64,000 nt of DNA from Pleomorphomonas oryzae DSM 16300 (GTDB taxonomy: Bacteria; Pseudomonadota; Alphaproteobacteria; Rhizobiales; Pleomorphomonadaceae), in the NCBI RefSeq assembly GCF_000422965.1, contig NZ_AUHB01000009.1, forward strand, positions 62,001 to 126,000, read 5' to 3'. The position numbers and the translations under genes are program-made. A model generated the notes under the pieces. It searched no databases, had not been told where the DNA came from, and worked only from the letters and a program-made list of their open reading frames with translations. Positions 55,883 through 64,000 of the stretch are shown one piece after another (within the stretch, counting starts at the first letter, position 1; each line of letters opens with the position of its first letter).

Positions 55883-56569
55883 CTACGCTTGTTCACCGGG
55901 CTCCTGCTCCGGTAGCCAGCGAAGCGCTTCTGCGCCCGTGACCGACGAAGGCAACGCACCGAAATCCCCTTGAAGGGTGAGCGCCGCTGCAAGCCGCTGT
56001 CCATAGATGCGTTTCGGTATTTCGATCGTTCCGAAATGGGCGAGATGATCAGTGACGAACTGGGTATCGAGCAGCCGATAGCCACCAGCCCTGAGGCGCG
56101 CCACAAGGTGCACCAGAGCCACTTTGGAGGCGTCGGTCACGGTCGAGAACATGCTTTCGCCGAAGAAGGCGCCCCCAATCGAAACGCCATAAAGGCCTCC
56201 AACCAGTTGCCCATCCTTCCAGCTTTCGACGGTATGGCAATGCCCGCGTCGGAACAGTTCGCCATAGAGCTTGCGGATGGTGGCGTTGATCCAGGTTTTC
56301 TCGCGTCCCGGAGCCGGAGCAGCGCAACCGTCGACAACGCCATGGAAGTCGCTGTCGATTCGCATCTCGAACCCGTCCTTGCGCACCGTACGTGCGAGGC
56401 GACGGGAAATACGGAAACCATCGAGCGGAATGATGCCGCGCCATTCCGGCTCAATCCAGAACAGGTTGGGATCGTCGGCACTCTCAGCCATCGGGAACAT
56501 GCCAACCGCATAGGCCTTGAGCAAAATGTCCGCCGTGAGCGTGGGAACGCTCGAGGTCCGATCCGCCAT
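55883..56569 (-). CDS. aat: Leucyl/phenylalanyl-tRNA-protein transferase
   Basis: A 228-residue enzyme that adds Leu or Phe to proteins with N-terminal Arg/Lys, marking them for ClpAP (N-degron pathway). Features: [31 protein letters not shown] and the strongly conserved [18 protein letters not shown], then [13 protein letters not shown]. The ATG at 56569 is chosen with GGAGG 11 bases upstream; an ATG at 56587 is possible. It converges with the DUF2155 gene; more often both point the same way. Confidence 0.94.
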   Translation of the reverse strand: MADRTSSVPTLTADILLKAYAVGMFPMAESADDPNLFWIEPEWRGIIPLDGFRISRRLARTVRKDGFEMRIDSDFHGVVDGCAAPAPGREKTWINATIRKLYGELFRRGHCHTVESWKDGQLVGGLYGVSIGGAFFGESMFSTVTDASKVALVHLVARLRAGGYRLLDTQFVTDHLAHFGTIEIPKRIYGQRLAAALTLQGDFGALPSSVTGAEALRWLPEQEPGEQA

Positions 56570-56700
56570 GTCCGCGTTTTCCTCCATCGGCCAAACCGGC
56601 CGCACAGTCGCAAGTTTTACCGAGCGCGTTTATAAACCGTTTGGTCAGTTGTATAACTTAGTCTATCGCCTAGGTGCATGGGCGGCACAGCGGGGGCGAG

Positions 56701-57837
56701 ATGGGCGGCTTGTCAGGATACGAGATCGCAGTTGTCTCCGATACCTCTACCATCCCTGCCCTCCTCGCCACTCCAGGCTTCGAGCGAACTCCCTTCCAGT
56801 CGCCAAGCTGGTTCGATGCCTGGTTCGCGGTTATGCAACCGTCGGGCATGGACTGCTTCGTTGGCGTGATCCGCAAATCGGACAGCGGCCAGCCGCTGTT
56901 CCTATTGCCGCTCGTTCGCGAACGGTGCCATGGCATGACCGTGCTGACCCTGCCCGATCGAGGCGTTAGCGACTATCATGCGGCCCTCGTCAGTCCCGAA
57001 TTTGCCCCGGACGCGGAGACGATGGACCGCCTCTGGGGCGCTCTTGTGGCAATGCTGCCACCTGCCGACATCCTGTCGATCGAGCGTGTTCCGCCTGAGA
57101 CGGCGGCGCGCATGCACCTTGCGCACCGAATGCGCCCGTCAAACTTTTCCGCCCATCAGCTACCGATCGATGCCGATTTTGCCACGATCCGCGAGCGCCG
57201 GTTCGATCCCTCCAACGCCCGCCGGCTTGCCAAGAACCGCCGCAAGCTCGAGCACAAGGGAAATCTGACGTTCGACATCGTCAGCGGCCCGGAGGCTCTT
57301 GCCGACCTCGAACACCTGCTCGATTGGCGGCAGCAGCGTTTTCAGGATGCAATGAGTGACCGGGACGCGGCCATACAACGCAGCTTTTACCGGCGGTTGG
57401 TCGAAGAAGGATCGTTGGCCAGAGTTGGGCGGCTACGCCTCGACGACAGCTTGATCGGAGGCTGCCTCGGCCTTGCCGAGGGTGGGCGTATCCTGATCCT
57501 GATGATTGCCTACAGCAAAAGCTTCGCCAACTGGGCGCCGGGTCTCCTGACGTTCGAAAGCTGCATGGCCACCGCCGCCGGATTGGGGTTCACTGTCTTC
57601 GATCTGACGATCGGTGATGAGTCCTACAAGCAGTTCTTCGGAACCGATTGCGTCGGGCTTTTGGAGCTTCGCCAGCCGTTGACGCTGCGCGGCCGGGCTG
57701 TTCTCGCCGCACTCGACCTCAAGCCAAAGATCCGGTGCGTGCTTGAAAGGTTGGGCCTTCTGGACTTTGTCCAGCGCCTTCGGGGAAGGCGCCCGCCAAA
57801 AACTGAAAAGCGTCCGAAAGAAACCGAGACACAATAA
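56701..57837 (+). CDS. GNAT-type acetyltransferase (CelD/BcsL-like)
   Basis: A 378-residue protein of the GNAT_6/CelD group, which includes enzymes that acylate polysaccharides or lipids. The N-terminal segment FQSPSWFDAWFAVMQPSGMD and the C-terminal DLTIGDESYKQFFGTDCVGL (the family's late motif with YK-F) are typical. LAKNRRKLEHKGNLTFDIVS marks the domain junction. The ATG at 56701 follows a GGGGGCGAG run; a start at 56674 is possible. The substrate is not evident from the neighbours. Confidence 0.83.
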   Translation: MGGLSGYEIAVVSDTSTIPALLATPGFERTPFQSPSWFDAWFAVMQPSGMDCFVGVIRKSDSGQPLFLLPLVRERCHGMTVLTLPDRGVSDYHAALVSPEFAPDAETMDRLWGALVAMLPPADILSIERVPPETAARMHLAHRMRPSNFSAHQLPIDADFATIRERRFDPSNARRLAKNRRKLEHKGNLTFDIVSGPEALADLEHLLDWRQQRFQDAMSDRDAAIQRSFYRRLVEEGSLARVGRLRLDDSLIGGCLGLAEGGRILILMIAYSKSFANWAPGLLTFESCMATAAGLGFTVFDLTIGDESYKQFFGTDCVGLLELRQPLTLRGRAVLAALDLKPKIRCVLERLGLLDFVQRLRGRRPPKTEKRPKETETQ

Positions 57838-57944
57838 CAAAGACTTGAGGATAAACGCCGATCAGATTGGCGAGCTTTTGCTCTAGGCTTCGGTCGGCGG
57901 GACGCGAGTCGCACCCGCCGAGACAGCAGAGCGGGAAGCGAGTC

Positions 57945-58502
57945 ATGGTGTCGCAGCGACCGAGAATTGCCATCTACTATGCGAGCCACGATGGGCAGAC
58001 CCGCAAGATCGTAGACCGTCTCGGCGAGTTTCTGGGCATGCGCGGTGTGGGCGCGACTATAACCGACCTCTCGGCGAGTTCTTCGCCCATCGTCGACACC
58101 GAAGCCGATTTCGTGCTGCTAGCCGCCGCCATTCGCTATGGCTTCCACCTGCCGGCCGCGCGGCGCTTTCTAACCCGTCTGCGGGCGGTGGTTCCCGAGG
58201 AGCGCATCGCCTTGGTCTCGATCAACCTCACCGCCCGTAAAGCCGGACGGCAGACCGCCGAAGGCAATGTTTATTTGCGCAATTGGCTGAAGCGGACCGG
58301 TATCCGACCGGCCCTGGCCGTAGCGGTTGCCGGCCGGCTCGACTACCCTGCCTATCGGTGGTTCGACCGGATGATGATCCAGGCGATCATGAGCATTTCA
58401 GGCGGCCCTACCGACCCCACCACCGTGGTTGAGTATACCAATTGGTCGGAAGTTGAGAATTTGTCGCAAAAGCTGACGAATCTCGTCACGAGCACGCCGT
58501 AA
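57945..58502 (+). CDS. hemG: HemG-type protoporphyrinogen oxidase (quinone-dependent)
   Basis: A 185-residue flavodoxin-like protein very similar in layout to E. coli HemG (181 residues), which oxidises protoporphyrinogen IX with a quinone as acceptor. Shared segments are IYYASHDGQTRKIVDRLGEF (FMN loop), AAIRYGFHLPAARRFLTR, the HemG-specific long loop LVSINLTARKAGRQTAEGN and the end PAYRWFDRMMIQAIMSISGG. The ATG at 57945 is chosen; the frame is open to 57867. HemG is mostly gammaproteobacterial; alphaproteobacteria usually have HemJ, so transfer is possible. Confidence 0.85.
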   Translation: MVSQRPRIAIYYASHDGQTRKIVDRLGEFLGMRGVGATITDLSASSSPIVDTEADFVLLAAAIRYGFHLPAARRFLTRLRAVVPEERIALVSINLTARKAGRQTAEGNVYLRNWLKRTGIRPALAVAVAGRLDYPAYRWFDRMMIQAIMSISGGPTDPTTVVEYTNWSEVENLSQKLTNLVTSTP

Positions 58503-58620
58503 AGACTTTCCTTACCATAACTTGCGATCCTGACCTCGGAACGGAGCTTTTCGCCCGCTGGCGCCCTGATGGGGAGCCAACGCTGTGGGCTTCGTGTGTA
58601 GGCGTTGAGTGAGTTTTGGC

Positions 58621-59784
58621 ATGGCGACGTTGGCAGCGTATTCGAGCGGTTACGAGCCGGTTTCCTTCAGAGCAGCAGTTCGTTTTTCGGGTCTCCCGGC
58701 TGCCTCCGCCATCGTGACGGTGACCGCCGCGGCGACCCTATGGATTGGGCTCAGCCTTACTGCCGTCGGTACCGTCAGCGAAAATCTGTCGGCCGCCCGT
58801 CAGTCGGTTTATGACTCCGGCCTGTCTGTCCGGCCATTGCAGGCAACGCTGGCGCCAGCCAAGAAGCTGACCAAGTTCGACAAGCTGCCTTCGATCACCC
58901 AACCGGCAACGGACAGGCTTTCGGCGAACGCCATCTTGTTGTCGCGCCAGAACAAAGCGACCGCCGCTGTCGCCATGCACTTGGCCGAAGTGGCCGCGGG
59001 GCTGAGACAGCAACAGTTCGAGGCGCGGTTCCAGTCGAACCTGTCGCTGGCCAAACGCGCCGCCTTGGCGGTCGGGCATGACCCGCTCGCCGGTCCCGAC
59101 GCAGGGGTGCGGCCGCCCGTCGCAGTGGCGGAAGCCCCCGTGCCGGTACCGCGTCCCGCCCTCCCGGCCAAGCCTGTCGAGATCGCCCCCGAGGTACCCA
59201 AGGTCGCAGCCGTCGCGCCGCCGGCGATCGCCCCCGCTCCGCCCGCGGTGGCCGTCGCGCCGCAGGCCGTGCCGCAAAAGCAGGACAAGCCGGCCGCCGC
59301 GATTATCGTCGACCCCAAGCCCAGAACGGACGTCGCCGTTGTCGAGCCGTTCCGGCGGCCCGGTGTTGCCATCTACGACATCACGGCCGGCGTCGTTCAC
59401 ATGCCCAACGGCGAGAAGCTCGAGGCCCACTCCGGCCTCGGCAACATGATGGACGACACACGCTACATCCACGTCAAGATGCGGGGCCCCACCCCGCCCG
59501 GAACCTACAAGCTCACCATGCGCGAGAGCCTGTTCCACGGCGTCGAAGCGATCCGCCTCACTCCGGTCGACGGCAAGAAGCCGTTCGGTCGCGATGGCCT
59601 GCTCGCCCACACCTACATGCTGCGCAGGCCCGGTGAATCCAACGGCTGCGTTTCGTTCCGCGACTATGGTCGCTTCCTTGCCGCCTTCAAGCGAGGCGAA
59701 GTCAGGCAGATGGTGGTGGTCTCGCGCCTCGGCAGCAAGAGCGAACCCAAGGTCGCCTCGCTGTTCTCCTGGTTCAAGAGCTGA
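58621..59784 (+). CDS. Tlde1 (DUF2778) domain protein
   Basis: A 387-residue protein with one N-terminal membrane anchor (ASAIVTVTAAATLWIGLSLT), a long Ala/Pro/Val-rich linker (about residues 150-240), and a C-terminal Tlde1/DUF2778 domain, related to L,D-transpeptidase-like peptidoglycan enzymes. The catalytic Cys is in ESNGCVSFRDYGRFL, with His in LLAHTYMLRRPGE. It probably acts on the cell wall from the periplasmic side; similar domains occur in type VI effectors, but no type VI genes are nearby. The start is uncertain (GTG at 58609 also in frame). Confidence 0.8.
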   Translation: MATLAAYSSGYEPVSFRAAVRFSGLPAASAIVTVTAAATLWIGLSLTAVGTVSENLSAARQSVYDSGLSVRPLQATLAPAKKLTKFDKLPSITQPATDRLSANAILLSRQNKATAAVAMHLAEVAAGLRQQQFEARFQSNLSLAKRAALAVGHDPLAGPDAGVRPPVAVAEAPVPVPRPALPAKPVEIAPEVPKVAAVAPPAIAPAPPAVAVAPQAVPQKQDKPAAAIIVDPKPRTDVAVVEPFRRPGVAIYDITAGVVHMPNGEKLEAHSGLGNMMDDTRYIHVKMRGPTPPGTYKLTMRESLFHGVEAIRLTPVDGKKPFGRDGLLAHTYMLRRPGESNGCVSFRDYGRFLAAFKRGEVRQMVVVSRLGSKSEPKVASLFSWFKS

Positions 59785-59797
59785 CTGGAGCGAGGGC

Positions 59798-60676
59798 CTA
59801 TATCCGAGGAACGAACACCTTGATGGCGCCACGGCGCAGGCTAAAGACCGCCGGGGTCTGGGTGACAATCTCGCCGTCGGCGTTGACCGGCATCGGCCGG
59901 CGGGTGCGAATTTCAAAGCGGCTGCCGCTCATGGTTCGCACCTCGTCTCTGAGGCCATGGCGTCCCTGCCGAAACGCCAGCGCCATGAAGGGCAGCTTCC
60001 AGACGTCTCGGAATTCCAGTGAATAGAGATCAAGGCGACCGTCGTCGATCTCGGCGGTTTCCTCGACGATCATGCCACCCCCATAATGGCGGCCGTTGCC
60101 GACGGCGATCTGCAGCGAGCGAACGGGGGTGTCCTTGCCGTCATCGGAACGAATGACGGCTCCAAACCGGCGCGCTTCGATCAGCACCTCTGTTGCGGTC
60201 AGCGCATAGGCGAGCCGCCCCCAGCGACGTTTCGTCTCCCGGTTTAGCCGGTCGGCCAGCTTGGCACTCATGCCAAGGCTGGCCACGTTGAAGAAGGGCT
60301 TGCCGTTGACCTCGCCGACGTCAATCGCTTTGATCTGCCCGTCGGCGATGATACGTGCCGCGCCGACCATGTCGAGCGGCAGGGCAAGGGTACGAGCAAG
60401 ATCGTTGGCAGTACCGCCCGGCAGGACGCCGAGTGGCAGGCCACTCTCGATCAACGCCGGGGCGGCTGCGTTGAGGCTGCCATCGCCGCCGGCGATCACC
60501 ACAAGCTCGACCTTGCCGGCATGCCGTTCGATGGCAGCGGCGAGCGACTCGCCTTCACGCCAGGCCGGGCGCAACACATCGATGCCGGCCTTGTGCAGTT
60601 CGACCACAGCAGCATCGACCCCGGCACCGGCCGAACGACTATGAGGATTTGCGAGGATGAGGGCGCGTTGGTTCAT
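59798..60676 (-). CDS. Diacylglycerol kinase-like lipid kinase
   Basis: A 292-residue kinase of the DAGK catalytic/YegS family. The nucleotide-binding motif is VVIAGGDGSLNAAAPALIES, followed by LGVLPGGTANDLARTLALP. GRHYGGGMIVEETAEIDDGR carries the conserved Asp-rich lipid-site region, and VNADGEIVTQTPAVFSL the late motif. Substrates in the family are diacylglycerol, phosphatidylglycerol, ceramide or sphingosine; here unknown. It lies 6 bases after the ExoD-like gene on the same strand, so they are co-transcribed. Confidence 0.9.
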   Translation of the reverse strand: MNQRALILANPHSRSAGAGVDAAVVELHKAGIDVLRPAWREGESLAAAIERHAGKVELVVIAGGDGSLNAAAPALIESGLPLGVLPGGTANDLARTLALPLDMVGAARIIADGQIKAIDVGEVNGKPFFNVASLGMSAKLADRLNRETKRRWGRLAYALTATEVLIEARRFGAVIRSDDGKDTPVRSLQIAVGNGRHYGGGMIVEETAEIDDGRLDLYSLEFRDVWKLPFMALAFRQGRHGLRDEVRTMSGSRFEIRTRRPMPVNADGEIVTQTPAVFSLRRGAIKVFVPRI

Positions 60677-60682
60677 TTGATA

Positions 60683-61309
60683 TCAGCCAAGAAGGCCGCC
60701 GAAATAGGCTACGATATTGGCGCCGGCAAAGACCAGAACGCCCGTCCAGATGAACGTTGCCAGCGTCAGAACGAGACCGAGCATCAGGGCAAGCCCGTCG
60801 CGAGCCACCAGCGACAGACCGATGACCAGCAGGCTCGCCACCGGACCAATGTTGCCGAAGGGGATCGGCAACGCCAGCACCACGGCAAGCACCAACACGG
60901 GGAAGCCCACCAGAATGTGGCTCCATCGACCGGTCAGGGATCGCCATCGTCCCTCACGGACGATGGCCTCGAGCCTGTTCACCCAAGGGAGTGCCCGGGT
61001 GATGACCACCTTTACCCCAGCAGCCGTCACATGACGATCGGCGAGGAACTGCGGTAAGGCAAGGCGGCGGCAGCCGATCAGCATCTGGCAGGCGATCAGC
61101 ACCAGGCAACTGCCCGTTATCATGCCGAATGGGCCAGGAATGGGAATCATTGCCGGCAACGCCAGCGCGATCAGGGCCAGGCCAAACCCGCTTTGCCCAA
61201 GACGCTGGATGAGATCACCGAGCGTTACCCGCTCCCGATCTGAGATATCGGCGGCTATGCCGTGAAGCACCGACGACGCGTAACCGCGGGCCTCACTGCC
61301 AGCCGTCAT
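60683..61309 (-). CDS. exoD: ExoD family membrane protein
   Basis: A 208-residue membrane protein of the ExoD family, first described as needed for exopolysaccharide production and nodulation in Sinorhizobium. It has VTLGDLIQRLGQSGFGLALI near the N-terminus, the family segment ALPAMIPIPGPFGMITGSC and three to four C-terminal hydrophobic segments. The ATG at 61309 has AGGAG nine bases upstream. The biochemical role is not known. It is paired with the lipid kinase. Confidence 0.88.
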   Translation of the reverse strand: MTAGSEARGYASSVLHGIAADISDRERVTLGDLIQRLGQSGFGLALIALALPAMIPIPGPFGMITGSCLVLIACQMLIGCRRLALPQFLADRHVTAAGVKVVITRALPWVNRLEAIVREGRWRSLTGRWSHILVGFPVLVLAVVLALPIPFGNIGPVASLLVIGLSLVARDGLALMLGLVLTLATFIWTGVLVFAGANIVAYFGGLLG

Positions 61310-61671
61310 GGGGAAACTCTCCTGTCGATACACTTGCCGGCTCCGATCGGGACGGACGCCGCTCTCTGCAATATTTGGGGTAGTGATACGTATATTCAAT
61401 TACGGCCCGCTGGATGGTCGTCCCGAATATGGGAAGCCGTACGCAGGCAGGCAGTTCTCCTCACGGGTAAAAACCCGAGGGTTTCCGAATGAGACTTTTG
61501 GAGCGGCCTGCGAGAAATCTTGCGAAATCGGGGGAGCCCAAACCCTTCTAGTTATTTCTCCGAGCTTTCTTGACCGCCCGGTCAAGATAATAGCGAGGGC
61601 TCCTGGGCTGAGACCCACTTTCCCCGGCACCAAGCCGCGGACAAGCAAGAATCATATCTCTGGGGGCTGGA
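61310..61671. promoter_or_regulatory. Divergent region exoD / APC permease
   Basis: 362 bases between divergent starts, no gene seen. It contains a perfect 8-bp inverted repeat TCTTGACC-GCCC-GGTCAAGA at 61568-61587, about 85-104 bases before the permease start; it suits a TetR-type operator or a leader hairpin. No T-run follows. Confidence 0.5.
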
Positions 61672-63075
61672 TTGAACTTCGTGAAAAAGAAAAGCATCGC
61701 CGATCTGATGGCGCAGGCGGGCGGTAAGGTCCTGCCGCGCACGCTCGGCGCCTTCGATCTGTTCCTGATGGGCATTGGCGTCATCATCGGTACCGGCATC
61801 TTCGTGATGACCGGCGTCGCCGCCGCGACCTACGCGGGACCAGGTATCATTCTGTCCTTCGCCTTTTCGGCAGTGGCCTGCGCCTTCATCTGCCTGGCCT
61901 ATTCGGAACTCGCCGCCGCGCTTCCCGCCGCTGGCAGTTCCTATGCCTACAGCTACGCCGCCGCGGGCGAGTTCGTGGCCTGGCTGGTCGGCTGGAACCT
62001 GATCCTCGAATATACGGTGGGCGCCTCGGCGGTTGCCGCCGGCTGGTCGGCTTATTTCGTCGGTATCCTGAAGTCGGGCGGCATCGAACTGCCGCACGCA
62101 CTGACCGCCGTGCCGCATGATGGAGGCATCGTCAATCTGCCGGCCGTGTTGATCATCGCCTTCCTGACGCTGCTGCTGGTGCTTGGGGTAAGGGAGAGCA
62201 TGCGCCTGTCCCGCATCCTCGTGTTCATCAAGCTCGGCGCCATCTTCCTGTTCCTGCTGCTGGCGACGCCTCATGTCACCCCGCAAAACTGGGTGCCGTT
62301 CCTGCCCTTCGGCATGCAGGGCATCACTGCCGGCGCGGCGATCATCTTCCTCGCCTACATCGGCTTCGACTCGCTGGCGACAGCGGCCGAGGAGACGAGG
62401 AACCCGCAGCGCAACATGCCGATCGGCATCATCGGCTCGCTGGTCGCCTGCACGGTGCTGTACATGGCGGTATCCGCCGTGCTGACCGGCGTAGCGCCCT
62501 ATACCGAGCTCAACAACGCCGAGCCGGTGACCTACGCGCTGCGCAAGATCGGCTACAACTTCGGTTCGGCCATTGTCGGCGTCGGCGCCATCGCCGGCCT
62601 CACCACGGTCTGCCTGGTGCTGATCTACGCCCAGACACGCGCCTTCTTCGCCATGGCCCGTGACGGGCTGATTCCTGAAGGCATCTGCAAGGTGCATCGC
62701 AGGTTCGGCACGCCGCATATCGCGACGATCTTCGTCGGAACGATGATTGCGCTGATCTCGGGCTTCACGCCGATCGGCATCGTCGCCGAGATGTGCAACA
62801 TCGGAACGCTGTTCGCCTTCATCGTCACGTCGGCCTGCGTGCTGATCCTGCGCAAGACCCATCCGGATCTGAAGCGGCCGTTCCGCTGCCCGGCCGCCTG
62901 GGTGATCGCGCCGCTGGCCATCATCTGCAGCCTGATCATCATGTTCAGCCTGCCGGGCGCCACCTGGATCCGCTTCGTCGTGTGGAGCGTTCTCGGCGCA
63001 GTGATCTATCTGGCCTACGGTGCTCGCCACAGCAAGCTGACGACGGCGGAAACCGTCCCGGTGCCTGCTGAATAA
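61672..63075 (+). CDS. APC family amino acid permease
   Basis: A 467-residue transporter with about twelve membrane segments of the APC superfamily, nearest in style to cationic-amino-acid-type carriers such as YfnA. Features: LGAFDLFLMGIGVIIGTGIF in helix 1, AALPAAGSSYAYSYAAAGEF in helix 3, and IGFDSLATAAEETRNPQRNM between helices. A TTG start at 61672 has GGGG six bases upstream; a GTG at 61681 is less well placed. It stands alone; the substrate is unknown. Confidence 0.88.
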   Translation: MNFVKKKSIADLMAQAGGKVLPRTLGAFDLFLMGIGVIIGTGIFVMTGVAAATYAGPGIILSFAFSAVACAFICLAYSELAAALPAAGSSYAYSYAAAGEFVAWLVGWNLILEYTVGASAVAAGWSAYFVGILKSGGIELPHALTAVPHDGGIVNLPAVLIIAFLTLLLVLGVRESMRLSRILVFIKLGAIFLFLLLATPHVTPQNWVPFLPFGMQGITAGAAIIFLAYIGFDSLATAAEETRNPQRNMPIGIIGSLVACTVLYMAVSAVLTGVAPYTELNNAEPVTYALRKIGYNFGSAIVGVGAIAGLTTVCLVLIYAQTRAFFAMARDGLIPEGICKVHRRFGTPHIATIFVGTMIALISGFTPIGIVAEMCNIGTLFAFIVTSACVLILRKTHPDLKRPFRCPAAWVIAPLAIICSLIIMFSLPGATWIRFVVWSVLGAVIYLAYGARHSKLTTAETVPVPAE

Positions 63076-63195
63076 GATGCACAATCAGCTACCGCCGGTC
63101 GTCGCTCGCGCGATTGTCATCGGCGGTGGCAACTCCATCTCTTGATGCGATTGAGAGGCGACGGCACATAGGAGGATCATCGCACGGAGACCTCC

Positions 63196-64000
63196 ATGCC
63201 GCCGCTTTCCATCCTAGAGCTCGCCCGCGTTACCGAAGACACCGATGCAAAGGGCGCGCTCGACAACGCCCGCGACCTCGCCCGCCACGCCGAGGGCCTC
63301 GGTTACAAGCGCATTTGGGTCGCCGAACATCACAATATGCGCGGCATCGCCAGCGCGGCCACCTCGATCGTCATTGCCCACATCGCTGCGGGGACGTCGA
63401 CCATCCGCGTGGGCGCCGGCGGCATCATGCTGCCCAACCATGCTCCCTATATCATCGCCGAGCAGTTTGGCACGCTCGCCCGCCTCTACGGCGACCGGAT
63501 CGATCTTGGCCTCGGCCGAGCGCCCGGCACCGATCAGTTGACGCTCAGGGCCATTCGGCGCCCACCGGAGGCGGCCGATCATTTCCCGGAAGATGTTATT
63601 GAGCTACAGGCCTATTTCGAGCCTGTGGCCGAGGGCCAAAGACTGGAAGCGGTGCCGGCCGCCGGCACGCGCGTGCCACTCTGGATCCTGGGATCGAGCC
63701 ATTTCGGCGCTCTGTTGGCGGCAGAACTCGGCCTGCCCTACGCTTTCGCCTCGCACTTTGCGCCGGATCTGTTGCTGCCGGCGCTCGACATCTACCGCAG
63801 CCGCTTCAAGCCGTCGGAGACACTGGGGCGGCCCTATGCCATGGTCGGCGCCAATGTGATCGCGGCCGACACCGACGAAGAGGCGCGGCGACTTTTCACC
63901 ACGCAGCAGATGGCGTTCGCCAGCCTCCGGCGCGGTGCACGCGGTTTGTCGAAGCCGCCCATCGACGATATCGACAGCTTTTGGACGCCGGAAGAGAAGG
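63196..64000 (+). CDS. Luciferase-like flavin-dependent monooxygenase, cut by window edge
   Basis: The first 268 codons of a bacterial luciferase-like (LLM class, MsnO8/YhbW group) oxidoreductase. It starts [20 protein letters not shown] with GGAG six bases upstream; [20 protein letters not shown] and [20 protein letters not shown] are diagnostic, followed by [17 protein letters not shown] and [20 protein letters not shown]. The usual length is about 330 residues, so some 60 are missing on the right. The substrate is unknown. Confidence 0.92.
   Translation, partial: MPPLSILELARVTEDTDAKGALDNARDLARHAEGLGYKRIWVAEHHNMRGIASAATSIVIAHIAAGTSTIRVGAGGIMLPNHAPYIIAEQFGTLARLYGDRIDLGLGRAPGTDQLTLRAIRRPPEAADHFPEDVIELQAYFEPVAEGQRLEAVPAAGTRVPLWILGSSHFGALLAAELGLPYAFASHFAPDLLLPALDIYRSRFKPSETLGRPYAMVGANVIAADTDEEARRLFTTQQMAFASLRRGARGLSKPPIDDIDSFWTPEEK

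Noticed and set aside
61608-61613. CTGAGA in the APC permease leader, considered as a TPP riboswitch
   Set aside because: The second conserved half of a thi-box is missing and the surrounding pairing does not fit.

Overview
The window is GC-rich, gene-dense DNA from an alphaproteobacterium, most likely order Hyphomicrobiales. Pointers are the AglEFGK-type sugar ABC system, the neighbourhood of an NDUFA12-like complex I protein, a DUF2155 protein and aat, an ExoD protein, a Tlde1/DUF2778 protein, and an adenosylcobalamin-dependent ribonucleotide reductase. A family such as Pleomorphomonadaceae would fit the metabolism, but that is a guess. No rRNA, tRNA, CRISPR array, transposase or prophage was seen.

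Left part (1-19.5 kb): a GTP-dependent PEP carboxykinase cut by the window edge, an ABC-F ATPase, a divergent LysR/MFS pair and an unrecognised protein. A sugar operon follows: LacI-type regulator with its own operator, aglE, aglF, aglG, aglK, then a sucrose phosphorylase behind a terminator. Next is a tryptophanase-permease operon with a divergent YheO-type regulator. The beta-eliminating lyase has tryptophanase residues, not tyrosine phenol-lyase residues, at the two specificity positions.

Middle (19.5-32.8 kb): sulfide oxidation (sulfide:quinone reductase and an 833-residue CoA-disulfide reductase/rhodanese/TusA/DsrE fusion), an acetate/succinate transporter, membrane proteins, a periplasmic copper cluster (DUF2946-like, YcnI, CopC-CopD) and a non-homologous end-joining set of LigD with two Ku proteins.

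The highlight is 32.8-45.2 kb, with every gene on the minus strand. It holds a ModE-type one-domain regulator, an aldehyde:ferredoxin oxidoreductase (AOR) family tungsten enzyme, two MoaD-like proteins, MoeB, a GlpC/HdrD-like iron-sulfur protein, MoeA, an unusual regulator joining an AcoR-type GAF sensor to a CRP-type DNA-binding half, a TupBCA tungstate importer and MoaA. Two ModE-like boxes and a nested stem-loop leader lie upstream of the AOR gene. Together they look like a self-contained tungsten-enzyme locus covering metal uptake, cofactor assembly, enzyme, electron partner and two regulators.

Right part (45.2-64 kb): a poorly coding stretch with small ORFs and palindromes; an ECF sigma factor with near-identical candidate promoters before itself and before a DUF4142-cupredoxin operon; nrdJ with two NrdR-like boxes; a receiver protein with Glu at the phospho-Asp position; the NDUFA12/DUF2155/aat neighbourhood interrupted by a nucleoside hydrolase; a GNAT protein; a HemG-type protoporphyrinogen oxidase; a Tlde1-domain protein; a lipid kinase; ExoD; an APC permease; and the start of a luciferase-like monooxygenase.
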